Assembly: GCF_006159205.1 (NCBI RefSeq)
Contig: NZ_CP040812.1
Span: 2,852,001 to 2,916,000 of the forward strand
DNA: 64,000 nucleotides
From: Antarcticibacterium flavum
GTDB lineage: Bacteria > Bacteroidota > Bacteroidia > Flavobacteriales > Flavobacteriaceae
Reading direction: 5' to 3'
The stretch's first letter is position 1. Each line of letters opens with the position of its first letter. Shown here in pieces: positions 44,768-54,762 of this stretch. Position numbers and translations under genes: made by a program. Below the pieces are notes generated by a model. The model was not told the DNA's origin. It worked only from the letters and a program-made list of their open reading frames with translations, and did not search any database.

Positions 44768-44964
44768 GCGAATGAAGTGCTTAAGATTTGCTGAAAGATA
44801 TTAAATTTTCCCCTGTTGCTGGTGCTTATTTGTTCTCTTCCTTCAGCCGGAAAAGAAATTTCTCATCCTTTCCTTACCGAAAGAATTTGCTATATTTAGA
44901 AAGAGAGTATTGACTCCCAGGATATATAGCTGAAAGCCCTCTATATAAATTTAAAAAAGTGCCG

Positions 44965-45438
44965 ATGAAAGAAGAGATCACCCTGCGCGTAAACGGAAAA
45001 CAGCACACGGTAAATGTAGATCCTGCCACGCCTTTATTATATGTGTTGCGAAATAATCTGGAGCTCAACGGCCCCAAATATGGCTGTGGGTTGCAACAAT
45101 GTGGTTCCTGTATGGTTCTTCTCGATGGGGAGTCAACACCCAGTTGCCGGCTACCGGTGAGTGCCCTTAAGGATTTAAAGATCGTCACTCTTGAAGGTCT
45201 GCAGGAGGATACCGGTAAACTGCACCCCTTACAGGAGGCATTCTATGAGGAGCAGGCGGCCCAATGCGGATTTTGTCTTAACGGAATGTTGATCTCTGGC
45301 GTGGCCCTTCTGGAAAAAAATAAGAAGCCCGGCAGGGAAGAGATCCTGGAGGGCCTGGACCGGGTATTGTGCAGGTGCGGCACTCACAGCAGGATCATTA
45401 AGGCAGTGGAAACTGCCAGCTTAAAGACCTCGCGATAA
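44965..45438 (+). CDS. (2Fe-2S) subunit of a molybdenum hydroxylase (IorA type)
   Basis: 157 residues from the ATG at 44965 (a second ATG at 44959 is two codons upstream). The plant-type ferredoxin cluster ligands are C41, C46, C49 and C61 ('YGCGLQQCGSC'), and the second cluster's ligands are C101, C104, C136 and C138 ('QCGFCLNGM' and 'CRCGTH'). It is the electron-transfer subunit of the xanthine-dehydrogenase-type oxidoreductases; this small two-subunit layout matches isoquinoline 1-oxidoreductase and related aldehyde oxidases. The stop overlaps the large subunit start (TAATG). Confidence 0.92.
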   Translation: MKEEITLRVNGKQHTVNVDPATPLLYVLRNNLELNGPKYGCGLQQCGSCMVLLDGESTPSCRLPVSALKDLKIVTLEGLQEDTGKLHPLQEAFYEEQAAQCGFCLNGMLISGVALLEKNKKPGREEILEGLDRVLCRCGTHSRIIKAVETASLKTSR

Positions 45439-47597
45439 TGAAGACATCCAGAAGAAATTTTATAAAAACAACAGGTTATGTGGCCGTGGGAATAAGCGTG
45501 GTGCCTGGATTAGCATGGGCAATAACAGAGGATTGTGAAGCCTTTCCTGAAGATGTGAACCTGGACAATCTCATTTCAGATTGGGTGCAGATACTGGAAG
45601 ATGGCCAGGTAAGGATCTATACCGGGAAAATGGAGTTGGGGCAGGGGATTCGAATTGCGATCGCCCAGGTAGCGGCAGAGGAATTAAATATGGATATTGA
45701 CCTTGTTGAGGTGCATCTTGCTGAAACCGGGGTAACCCCCAATGAAGGCTACACTGCAGGAAGCAATTCCATCGCGCGCAGTGCAATGACAATAAGGCGG
45801 GCGACGGCAGCGGCTTCTGCAATCCTGCTGGACCGGGCAGCTCAAAAATATGACCTGAAGAGAGAGGATCTGTATTTAAAGGATGGGATGGTTTTTACCG
45901 GGGTCACGGGACAGGCTTATTCCCTGGCAGATATACTTGAAGGGGAGCATATTGAGGAGGTCCTCCCAGAAGTAGTTCTTGTAAAGGGCAAGAAGGACCA
46001 CGTCATAGTAGGACAACCGGTCTTAAGGGAAGACATTAGTATCATGGCCAGGGGCAATTCTGTCTATGTGCAGGATATGAGGTTTAAGGGAATGTTATTC
46101 GCCAGGGTCTTGCGTCCGCTCGCTTATGATGCCCATCTTACTGAATTTAATAAAGAAAGAGCAGAGGCACTGGAGGATGTGGTGAGGGTAATAAGAAAGA
46201 ACAATTTTATAGGCGTACTCGCCAAAGACGAATATCAGGCTGAAGAAGCCCTGAAGCTCCTGGCTGATGATTGCACCTGGGAAATAAAGAAAAAACTTCC
46301 GGCAGGCAAAGACCTCAAAGAGTATTTGCCGGGACTTACCACGCAGTACGAATCTGTAGTGAAACAGGGGAGTGTGAACTTTGGGAATGACTCTATAAAA
46401 TCATGTTACTTCAAACCTTATATAATGCATGGTTCGATAGGGCCTTCCTGTGCGGTTGGTTATTATAATGAAGACGTATTGCACATTTGGACCCATAGCC
46501 AGGGAGTTTATCCTCTTAGGGCGGCCTTAAGTGATTTAACAGGTTTGCCGGAGGAAAAGATACTGGTAAAAGGAGTTCCCGGTTCAGGTTGCTATGGACA
46601 TAATGGGGCCGATGATGTTGCAGCAGAAGTGGCATTATTTGCAATTGAGCATCCCAACACACATATAAAACTCCAGTGGACCCGTGAGGAGGAGCACGCC
46701 TGGGAACCTTTTGGAAGTGCAATGATCATGGAGCTTCAGGGGGAATTGGATGCTTCAGGAATGATTTTCAAATGGAATTATGAACTCTGGAGTGATACGC
46801 ACAGCACCAGGCCGGGTGGGAAAAAGGAGAACTTGTTACCCACCATCTATTATGAAGGTACTGAAAAAGTTAAGTTAAGCGGATTCCTTGGGGGTGGTTA
46901 TCGTAATTCCCAACCTTATTACCGCATTCCAAATTTGCAGGTGGAAGCCAATTTTTTTGACGGTCCTTTAAGGGTCTCAGCATTAAGAAGTCTGGGGGCC
47001 TATGCAAATATCTTTGCTATTGAGAGTTTTATGGATGAGCTGGCAGAGAAGGCAGGCCGGGATCCTGTGGAATTCAGGCTGGCGCATCTGGATGATCCCC
47101 GTGCAAGAGATGTACTTGTCAGGGTGAGGGAAATGGCATCTTCAACCCGGCTAAAGGAAAATCAGGGAATAGGATATGCTTTTTCCCGCTATAAGAATTC
47201 TGCCTCCTACTTTGCCGTTGCAGCAATAACAGAGTTGGTAGAGGGAGAGATGAAGGTAAGAAAGATGTGGGGTGCCATAGATTCAGGAGAAATTATTAAT
47301 CCCGACGGATTAAAGAATCAAACTGAAGGCGGAATGATCCAAAGTGCGAGCTGGACGATGATGGAGGAAGTAAAATTCAACGAGGACCACGTGGAGAGTG
47401 TAGACTGGGGCAGTTACCCTATTTTTAGATTTGAAGATATTCCTGAAGTTGAGGTGGCAGTAATAGATCGTCCTAATGAAGAGCCTCTGGGTGCAGGAGA
47501 GGCTGCACAGGGTCCAGCGGCTGCAGCTATTGTAAATGCCATTTACAACGCAACAGGAAAAAGAGTGCGGGACCTGCCGGTAAACAAAAATTTTTAG
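45438..47597 (+). CDS. Molybdopterin-binding subunit of a molybdenum hydroxylase (IorB type)
   Basis: 719 residues. It starts with a twin-arginine signal (MKTSRRNFIKTTGYVAVGIS), so the folded complex is exported by Tat. Molybdopterin-binding lines such as 'GKMELGQGIRIAIAQVAAEEL' and 'GVPGSGCYGHNGADDV' are seen. The catalytic Glu is E688 in 'PLGAGEAAQGPAAAAI'. The order small then large subunit, without a FAD subunit, is that of isoquinoline 1-oxidoreductase and periplasmic aldehyde dehydrogenases. The substrate is unknown. No cytochrome or cofactor-maturation gene (such as xdhC) is adjacent, so the electron acceptor and Mo-sulfuration factor lie elsewhere. Confidence 0.9.
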   Translation: MKTSRRNFIKTTGYVAVGISVVPGLAWAITEDCEAFPEDVNLDNLISDWVQILEDGQVRIYTGKMELGQGIRIAIAQVAAEELNMDIDLVEVHLAETGVTPNEGYTAGSNSIARSAMTIRRATAAASAILLDRAAQKYDLKREDLYLKDGMVFTGVTGQAYSLADILEGEHIEEVLPEVVLVKGKKDHVIVGQPVLREDISIMARGNSVYVQDMRFKGMLFARVLRPLAYDAHLTEFNKERAEALEDVVRVIRKNNFIGVLAKDEYQAEEALKLLADDCTWEIKKKLPAGKDLKEYLPGLTTQYESVVKQGSVNFGNDSIKSCYFKPYIMHGSIGPSCAVGYYNEDVLHIWTHSQGVYPLRAALSDLTGLPEEKILVKGVPGSGCYGHNGADDVAAEVALFAIEHPNTHIKLQWTREEEHAWEPFGSAMIMELQGELDASGMIFKWNYELWSDTHSTRPGGKKENLLPTIYYEGTEKVKLSGFLGGGYRNSQPYYRIPNLQVEANFFDGPLRVSALRSLGAYANIFAIESFMDELAEKAGRDPVEFRLAHLDDPRARDVLVRVREMASSTRLKENQGIGYAFSRYKNSASYFAVAAITELVEGEMKVRKMWGAIDSGEIINPDGLKNQTEGGMIQSASWTMMEEVKFNEDHVESVDWGSYPIFRFEDIPEVEVAVIDRPNEEPLGAGEAAQGPAAAAIVNAIYNATGKRVRDLPVNKNF

Positions 47598-47617
47598 TGA
47601 TATTTATATAAAGAACT

Positions 47618-48082
47618 ATGATTATGGAACAGCTGGAAATAAATACGGGATTACAAATATCCAAGAAGGCAAATGAGGTTTATGAAGCAATTGTAGACCC
47701 CAATAAAATGTCCAATTATTTTATTGCTGAAAGTACAGGCAATTTGGTTGAAGGTACCTCTGTCACCTGGAAATTTCCGGAATTTGAAGGGGATGTACTT
47801 ATAGAGGTAACTAAGGTTATTCCCAATGAACTTATTTCATTCGTATGGGAAGGTGCAAAGGGGAAGAAGTTAAAAGTGAAGATAAGTCTCACTGAAATGC
47901 CAGATAGCAGTACTGTAGTAAAGGTAACTGAGGGTAAATTGCCGGCAGATGCTGCTGGAATTACCTGGTATGGTGGAAATACCGAAGGCTGGGCAAATTT
48001 CCTTGCCTGTTTAAAAGCATACCTGGAATATGACATCAACCTTAGAAAAGGAGCCTTCGAATTTCGGCGGGGGGAAATGTAA
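47618..48082 (+). CDS. SRPBCC/AHSA1 family protein
   Basis: 154 residues with the START-like helix-grip fold of Aha1-type proteins: 'SKKANEVYEAIVDPNKMSNYF' at the start, and 'GITWYGGNTEGWANFLACLKAYLE' in the C-terminal helix. These small cytoplasmic proteins bind hydrophobic ligands. The gene is 20 bp after the molybdenum hydroxylase large subunit, on the same strand, and may be co-transcribed. A functional link with the oxidase is inference. It converges on the aspartic protease gene. Confidence 0.88.
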   Translation: MIMEQLEINTGLQISKKANEVYEAIVDPNKMSNYFIAESTGNLVEGTSVTWKFPEFEGDVLIEVTKVIPNELISFVWEGAKGKKLKVKISLTEMPDSSTVVKVTEGKLPADAAGITWYGGNTEGWANFLACLKAYLEYDINLRKGAFEFRRGEM

Positions 48083-48084
48083 AC

Positions 48085-49389
48085 CTATTCAAACTTCAGG
48101 AACATCTGGTCAAAATTGATGATCATTTTGTCAAATTTTTGAATGAGGTCCTGTCCCAGGTTACCATAAAAGAGGTTGGTATCTGTCACCGGCTCTTTCA
48201 GCACAATAACTGAATCAATAGCGACAGATTTTCCATTGATGACAGGGATAAAAGTGGTGTAAAATCCTTTTTTGCTAGTAGTGCCCCCTGCACCCCCAAA
48301 GGTGTAATCAACATCGGGTGCAGTCCCATCGTATTCCGCCTGGTGCTGCAGAAGGTAAATGTTATACAGCATAGTTTTATTTGCTCCCGTGTCAAAAGTG
48401 TAAACTCCTTTTCCTCTTTTGTTTTCCAGGTATAACAGCGGAGTAAGAAAATCCAGTGCGAGGTTCTGCTCCATGGCAATTGTTTGCTGCAGCGGGACTA
48501 CTAACCTGTCATCCCGGGTGATCTGGATTTCACCTAATGCTTCCAGGACCGGAAAACCTAAAATTCCATTGATCTGAAAATCAATTTGAGGGAATGCCAG
48601 GGCATCATCTGGAAATACCAGGAATAAGGCATTTTCAATAATTACAGGGCCCAGTCGTATTTCAGGAGCTATACCCATGCGAGACAGGATCTTCTCCCCG
48701 GTAATTGAATTTACCTCAAAACTCCCCTGCAGTAATTTCACCCCAAATTCTTCAGCAGTCGTGGCTGTTATGGTGGAAAGGTTCGCCCCCGTATCAAAAA
48801 TGAAGTTTTTAGTTGTGTTTCCAGAAGAGACCAGCAGGTTTTGCAAACCGGCTTTATCTCTTATGATGGGTACATTTAGGGTTTGAGTTATCCGGATTTT
48901 CTGTTTTGGCTGCCCCTGCAAGGCTTTCCAGATAAGGAGAGTATTTTCATTATTCTTTTTTTCGGCTTCGGTCATGTAGTGGACGTAATCCTGCAGTAAT
49001 CTTTCTAAGGAATTAAAAGCTTTTTGATATTTATATTCCCTGGAATAATTGATGTGGGCAAGCGCTTCGATCCTGTATTTTGCTGAATCTGTCAACTCAT
49101 CTTCAAAACGCAAGAGTAAATTTTCAGCTTTTTCAGCTGAAAGTCTTGACCTGTTAAAAGCATGATCCAGGAATACTCCTGTTTTTTGCCGGGAAAGATC
49201 TGAAAGTTGCTCGTAATGCTCCTTGTAAAAGTCCCTGGCAGCGAAATAATTCTTTTGTTTTATCAGGGAATCGATTCTTGCAACCAATTGTTCCTCCTCT
49301 GTGTTACCCGAAGAGAGGGATTTGCAGGAATGACTAAATAAAACCAGAAGAAGCAACAGCGTAGCCAGAAGGGCAAAATGTTTTTTCAT
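48085..49389 (-). CDS. Lipoprotein with two retropepsin-like aspartic protease domains
   Basis: 434 residues from the ATG at 49389, which opens a lipoprotein signal (lipobox Cys at 22 in 'LFSHSCKSL'); an upstream in-frame ATG at 49494 would put 35 residues before it. An N-terminal helical region (about 30-165) is followed by two retropepsin-like half-barrels. Each has a catalytic triad D-T-G: D199 in 'FIFDTGANLSTI' and D333 in 'YTFDTGANKTM'. This is the pattern of a single-chain pseudodimer; retroviral proteases are dimers of one such half. It would act at the envelope. No inhibitor or partner is encoded beside it. Confidence 0.85.
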   Translation of the reverse strand: MKKHFALLATLLLLLVLFSHSCKSLSSGNTEEEQLVARIDSLIKQKNYFAARDFYKEHYEQLSDLSRQKTGVFLDHAFNRSRLSAEKAENLLLRFEDELTDSAKYRIEALAHINYSREYKYQKAFNSLERLLQDYVHYMTEAEKKNNENTLLIWKALQGQPKQKIRITQTLNVPIIRDKAGLQNLLVSSGNTTKNFIFDTGANLSTITATTAEEFGVKLLQGSFEVNSITGEKILSRMGIAPEIRLGPVIIENALFLVFPDDALAFPQIDFQINGILGFPVLEALGEIQITRDDRLVVPLQQTIAMEQNLALDFLTPLLYLENKRGKGVYTFDTGANKTMLYNIYLLQHQAEYDGTAPDVDYTFGGAGGTTSKKGFYTTFIPVINGKSVAIDSVIVLKEPVTDTNLFYGNLGQDLIQKFDKMIINFDQMFLKFE

Positions 49390-49485
49390 AAACCTGAAAT
49401 GTAACTTCCAACTTTCCGGGAGTTTGAAGCCTGGTAAAATTAGAAAAGATAATTGAACCTTTAGGTTAGATATGCATATAAATGA

Positions 49486-49515
49486 AAACCCCACTTCCGC
49501 AAGGAAGTGGGGTTT
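49486..49515 (-). terminator. Terminator of the groESL operon
   Basis: The perfect 13-bp stem AAACCCCACTTCC / GGAAGTGGGGTTT (49486-49498 and 49503-49515) has a GCAA loop. On the minus strand it is followed by TTTTCATTT. It could also act on the plus strand. Confidence 0.85.
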
Positions 49516-49522
49516 ATAAAAA

Positions 49523-49551
49523 GTCTAGAATCTAGCGTCTGGAATCTAACG
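49523..49551. repeat. 14-bp-period tandem repeat after groEL
   Basis: GTCTAGAATCTAGC (49523-49536) and GTCTGGAATCTAAC (49537-49550) are two copies of one 14-bp unit, with a third beginning at GTCT. The unit is twice seven, like the heptamer arrays elsewhere in the window. It lies between the groEL stop codon and its terminator. Confidence 0.7.
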
Positions 49552-49560
49552 TCTTTTTTA

Positions 49561-51213
<1,653 letters not shown>

Positions 51214-51275
51214 TTATTCCCGCTCAAAGAGCTGTGGAATGGTTGTTAATCTTTAATTTTTTGCTAGTTAAAAAG

Positions 51276-51295
51276 CTGCCTCAGGAAAGAGGCAG
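51276..51295 (-). promoter_or_regulatory. Stem-loop between groES and groEL
   Basis: On the minus strand CTGCCTC / GAGGCAG (51295-51289 and 51282-51276, 6-nt loop) is followed by CTTTTTAAC. It looks like a weak terminator or processing site inside the groESL transcript and would set the GroES:GroEL ratio. Confidence 0.55.
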
Positions 51296-51303
51296 GAGAG
51301 AAT

Positions 51304-51579
51304 TTACACAATTGCAAGGATATCGTCTTCCCGCATGATCAAATAATCCTTTCCTTCCAGTTTAAGTTCTGTACCGGCGTATTTCCCATAAAGTACTTCA
51401 TCACCAACCTTTACGGTCATATCGTGATCCTTATTTCCTTTACCAACGGCAACTACGGTTCCTTTTTGAGGTTTTTCCTTTGCAGTTTCTGGAATATAAA
51501 TACCGGAGGCTGTCTTAGTCTCGGCGGCTGCAGGTTCAATAACAACCCTGTCTGAAAGAGGTTTAATGTTTAAAGCCAT
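51304..51579 (-). CDS. groS: Co-chaperonin GroES
   Basis: 91 residues with the GroES opening '[21 protein letters not shown]', the mobile loop '[13 protein letters not shown]', and the closing '[13 protein letters not shown]'. It caps the GroEL ring. The first gene of groESL; a terminator separates it from secG upstream. No CIRCE element is visible, as expected in Bacteroidota. Confidence 0.97.
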   Translation of the reverse strand: MALNIKPLSDRVVIEPAAAETKTASGIYIPETAKEKPQKGTVVAVGKGNKDHDMTVKVGDEVLYGKYAGTELKLEGKDYLIMREDDILAIV

Positions 51580-51678
51580 TTGTGTAATGTATTTTTAGTT
51601 AATTAAATTTAATTGTATGTGTGCTATAATTGACCAAAATTGTGCCATCTGGTTTTAACTGACATTAGGCAAAAAAAA

Positions 51679-51703
51679 ATGCCAGCTTGTCATAAGCTGG
51701 CAT
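51679..51703 (-). terminator. Terminator after secG
   Basis: On the minus strand ATGCCAGCTT / AAGCTGGCAT (51703-51694 and 51688-51679, 5-nt loop) is followed by a run of T bases. It closes the sigma-54 activator/lptE/TPR/secG transcript. Confidence 0.93.
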
Positions 51704-51725
51704 CCTGTAATGTCTTTATTGGCGG

Positions 51726-52073
51726 TTAGTTTGTCCCTTGTTCCTCAGGATTTTCTACCGGCGCCTGCACTGGAGCAGGAATATTGGTTTCCACTTCCTG
51801 TTGCCCATTGATTACCCTTGATTCCCCTGTACCGGTTCCATCAAGAATGGTCACATTGGAAAGCAGGATCAATACTAATAATAAGGTAGCCAATGTCCAG
51901 GTACTCTTATCAAGAAAGTCTGTTGTTTTCTTTACTCCTCCAAGTTGCGCACCACCGCCTCCTCCAAATGAAGAAGAAAGGCCGCCTCCCTTAGGATTTT
52001 GTACCATAATTACTACCACGAGCAAAAATGCTACGATGATTATCAATGCTAAAAAAATAGTGAAAGTGCTCAT
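51726..52073 (-). CDS. secG: Preprotein translocase subunit SecG
   Basis: 115 residues: two membrane helices (about 2-22 and 57-77) with the SecG signature between them ('VVIMVQNPKGGGLSSSFGGG'), and a polar C-terminal tail rich in Val, Glu and Pro. SecG assists SecYEG during export across the inner membrane. Its ATG overlaps the TGA of the TPR gene (ATGA), so it is translationally coupled to it. A terminator follows. Confidence 0.95.
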   Translation of the reverse strand: MSTFTIFLALIIIVAFLLVVVIMVQNPKGGGLSSSFGGGGGAQLGGVKKTTDFLDKSTWTLATLLLVLILLSNVTILDGTGTGESRVINGQQEVETNIPAPVQAPVENPEEQGTN

Positions 52074-52951
52074 TCTTTACCTGTATTATTATCCTGTAAT
52101 TTCTTTATTGCCCGAATTTGGTCTGCAAAGAAACCACTTTTTTCGGGATTTTTCAAAATTAAAATTTTATATGCCTGTATGGCTTTTTTATAATTTTTCT
52201 GCTCCATATAAACCCTTGCTAAAGTCTCTGTCATCAAGGCTTCCGGAGGGGTGATGCTGTCTTTGGCGAGGTTGGTGGTTGCTGCCGGTTTGGTGGGTGT
52301 TATACGCGGGCTTTTGGAAATAAAATCATCAATAAGCTCAAATTTTCGTTCCCTGGATTTGTTTGTTTCCTCATCCTCTCTTTCAACCGGTTTTGCCCTG
52401 GTAAGACGAAGCCATTCAGAAAATGAGTGTGCCTCGCTTGCGTCGAATTCCAGCGGACTTCCCGGTTCCGGGCTTTCCTTTGCTTGTGAATGCTCCGGGG
52501 ACAGCCTGTCTTCTATAGGTTGAGGGGAGGGGGTAGGTGCAGGCCTTTCAAAAAGATTGGGGTCCAGGACCCGGTCGCTTTCTGTCTTTTTCATTTTTAT
52601 GGCCTCGTCAATTGCAATGCTTTTATGGCCAAAAACCTCCTGGGCTTCAAAAACAGTAATATTTCGAAGCTGCTCTTCCTGCAATTTTATTTGTCGCGCT
52701 ATCCTGTCCTGGTTAAATGCTTCTGAAGTTATAAAATCAAAAAGTACACTCCTGTCTGTAGTATAAGCAGCTGTCTTTTTAAGCTCGTGGTTATAACTAA
52801 AGCTTTTTTCAGCATATAAGCCTTTTAAAAACACTGCTCTTGCTGCCTGGAAATAAGGGTGTTTCTCGAGGATCTTTTCCAATTCCCCGGTTTGCTGTGA
52901 AGTTACAGCTGCCGGGTTCTCAAGTATTTGAATTAGTTCCTCTTGATTCAT
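52070..52951 (-). CDS. TPR-containing hypothetical protein
   Basis: 293 residues, no signal peptide. A helical N-terminal region ('ELEKILEKHPYFQAARAVFLK') leads to a long low-complexity linker rich in Pro, Ser and Glu (about 125-235). A C-terminal TPR pair ('TLARVYMEQKNYKKAIQAYKILILKNPEKSGFF') follows. It lies between lptE (one-base TAATG overlap) and secG (ATGA overlap), so all three are translated together. It is conserved in this place in flavobacteria, as I recall; its function is unknown, perhaps a scaffold in export. Confidence 0.8.
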   Translation of the reverse strand: MNQEELIQILENPAAVTSQQTGELEKILEKHPYFQAARAVFLKGLYAEKSFSYNHELKKTAAYTTDRSVLFDFITSEAFNQDRIARQIKLQEEQLRNITVFEAQEVFGHKSIAIDEAIKMKKTESDRVLDPNLFERPAPTPSPQPIEDRLSPEHSQAKESPEPGSPLEFDASEAHSFSEWLRLTRAKPVEREDEETNKSRERKFELIDDFISKSPRITPTKPAATTNLAKDSITPPEALMTETLARVYMEQKNYKKAIQAYKILILKNPEKSGFFADQIRAIKKLQDNNTGKE

Positions 52952-53454
52952 TACCAGTTTGTAAGGGAAGCGTTAAAAATATCCTGGGTGATCCTGTTAA
53001 AGATCTCATCAAGGGCGGTATCCAGCACTGCCCCACGCAGCTGCGCCCCGGCGGGATAATCATAATAGAAGGAAAATCTCCTGTCAAAATCATTGTTTGG
53101 CTCCAGGCTGTTGAAAAAACGAACCTGCACGGTTATGGTTAGCCTGTTTTGAGCCGCACGATTATCTGATGTTGCGGTCATGGGAGCTTCGTAGAAATCT
53201 ACGATCTCTCCTTCATATACAAGGTCCCCACCTGAGTTTGTAAGGCTGAGATTGGTTTGGTTCTGGATGAGGTCCTGCAGGCGGTTCGTGAAATCCCGGT
53301 CAATTCCCGGTTCCACAATATCTGCCGCATTCTCAAAGAAATTTACCTGGAAAGTGGATGCACCACCTGTATCGGCCCCGGTGAAAGAATACATTCCGCA
53401 GGACTGGAATGTGAGCAGGAATACAGAAATCAATATGTATGTTAGGTTCTTCAT
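52951..53454 (-). CDS. lptE: LptE family LPS-assembly lipoprotein
   Basis: 167 residues with a lipoprotein signal (MKNLTYILISVFLLTFQSCG, Cys at 19), and the family's 'GMYSFTGADTGGASTFQVNFF' opening (split across 20-40). LptE plugs the LptD barrel that inserts lipopolysaccharide into the outer membrane. The typical bacteroidotal 'NRLQDLIQNQTNLSLTNSGGD' region is also present (split across about 62-82). It starts 29 bp after the sigma-54 activator stop codon. Confidence 0.9.
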   Translation of the reverse strand: MKNLTYILISVFLLTFQSCGMYSFTGADTGGASTFQVNFFENAADIVEPGIDRDFTNRLQDLIQNQTNLSLTNSGGDLVYEGEIVDFYEAPMTATSDNRAAQNRLTITVQVRFFNSLEPNNDFDRRFSFYYDYPAGAQLRGAVLDTALDEIFNRITQDIFNASLTNW

Positions 53455-53483
53455 TAAAATGATCCTTTGGGGCGCAAAACGGG

Positions 53484-54758
53484 TTATAAATTATATTGTT
53501 TTATTTTTCTATACAGGGTTCGCTCACTAATTCCCAGCTCTTCTGCAGCATTTTTGCGTTTTCCATTGTGGCGTTCCAGGGATTTTTTGATGAGTTCCAA
53601 CTCTTTATCCTGCAGGGACAGGGTTTCTTCTTCCTCGATCTCTTCAGCAAAATAATATTTATCCTCAAGTTCCTTTTCCCTTTCGCGTTCCCTATCCCTG
53701 GATTTTTGTGCAATTTGCAGTACTTCAAGATTCTCTTCTTTGATATCCTCGATATCCTCATCCGAGTCTCCATTGCCGTATATCTTATCGATAAGCCCCT
53801 CGTGCTCCTCCTGTACCTTCTGGTAATTGCCGCTTTCCATGAGCTCCATGGTGAGTTTTTTAAGGTCGTTGAGGTCGCTTTTCATGTCGAACAATACCTT
53901 ATAAAGGATCTCCCGTTCATTGCTAAAATCACCTTCCTTTTTCTTGTCTGAAATTACCGCGGGAAGATTGCTGCCAATATCGGGAAGATAATGCCGTAAC
54001 TCCCCTGCATCAATATTTCTCTCCTGCTCCAGGACCGAAATTTGTTCTGCCACATTGCGAAGCTGGCGAATGTTCCCTCCCCATCTGTACTTTTGAAGAA
54101 GTTCCACTGCATCATCTTCAAGTCTAATAGTCGGCATTTTATATTTAAGGGCAAAATCTGCTGCAAATTTCCTGAATAGCAGGTGGATATCTTCCTTTCT
54201 TTCCCTTAAAGGAGGTAGATTGATCTCTACGGTGCTTAACCTGTAATAAAGGTCTTCCCTGAATTTATCTTTTTTGATGGCATCGAACATATTAAGATTA
54301 GTAGCTGCTACAATGCGCACATTTGTCTTTTGCACTTTGGAAGATCCTACCTTTATAAATTCGCCGTTTTCCAGGACCCTTAGAAGCCTTACCTGGGTGG
54401 TGAGGGGAAGTTCTCCTACTTCATCCAGGAAGATCGTGCCCCCATCTGCCACCTCGAAATATCCACTTCGCGTTGCAGTTGCTCCTGTAAAAGCACCTTT
54501 TTCGTGACCAAAAAGTTCACTGTCTATGGTACCCTCCGGGATCGCACCGCAGTTTACCGCGATATACTTCCCGTGCTTTCTGTGGGAGAGCGCGTGAATG
54601 ATCTTTGGGATACTTTCCTTACCAACACCACTCTCACCGGTCACCAGAACAGAAATATCTGTGGGTGCAACCTGTATAGCTTTTTCTACTGCGCGGTTAA
54701 GCTTTGGGTCATTCCCAATGATCTCAAACCGCTGTTTTATTGCCTGAACTGATTCCAT
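53484..54758 (-). CDS. Sigma-54-dependent transcriptional activator without receiver domain
   Basis: 424 residues. The AAA+ domain starts at about residue 12, with Walker A GESGVGKE (41-48), the sigma-54 contact loop GAFTGA (88-93), Walker B 'GGTIFLDEVGE' (106-116) and the 'RWGGNIRQLRN' sensor II region. An unusually long acidic linker (about 290-385; 'NGDSDEDIEDIKEENLE') leads to a Fis-type HTH at the C-terminus ('NAAEELGISERTLYRKIKQY'). No receiver or GAF domain is present, so activity may be set by another protein or by expression. It heads the lptE-TPR-secG genes (29-bp gap). Confidence 0.92.
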   Translation of the reverse strand: MESVQAIKQRFEIIGNDPKLNRAVEKAIQVAPTDISVLVTGESGVGKESIPKIIHALSHRKHGKYIAVNCGAIPEGTIDSELFGHEKGAFTGATATRSGYFEVADGGTIFLDEVGELPLTTQVRLLRVLENGEFIKVGSSKVQKTNVRIVAATNLNMFDAIKKDKFREDLYYRLSTVEINLPPLRERKEDIHLLFRKFAADFALKYKMPTIRLEDDAVELLQKYRWGGNIRQLRNVAEQISVLEQERNIDAGELRHYLPDIGSNLPAVISDKKKEGDFSNEREILYKVLFDMKSDLNDLKKLTMELMESGNYQKVQEEHEGLIDKIYGNGDSDEDIEDIKEENLEVLQIAQKSRDREREREKELEDKYYFAEEIEEEETLSLQDKELELIKKSLERHNGKRKNAAEELGISERTLYRKIKQYNL

Positions 54759-54762
54759 AAAG

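Noticed and set aside
51580..51670. CIRCE heat-shock operator before groES
   Set aside because: No TTAGCACTC-N9-GAGTGCTAA element is present.
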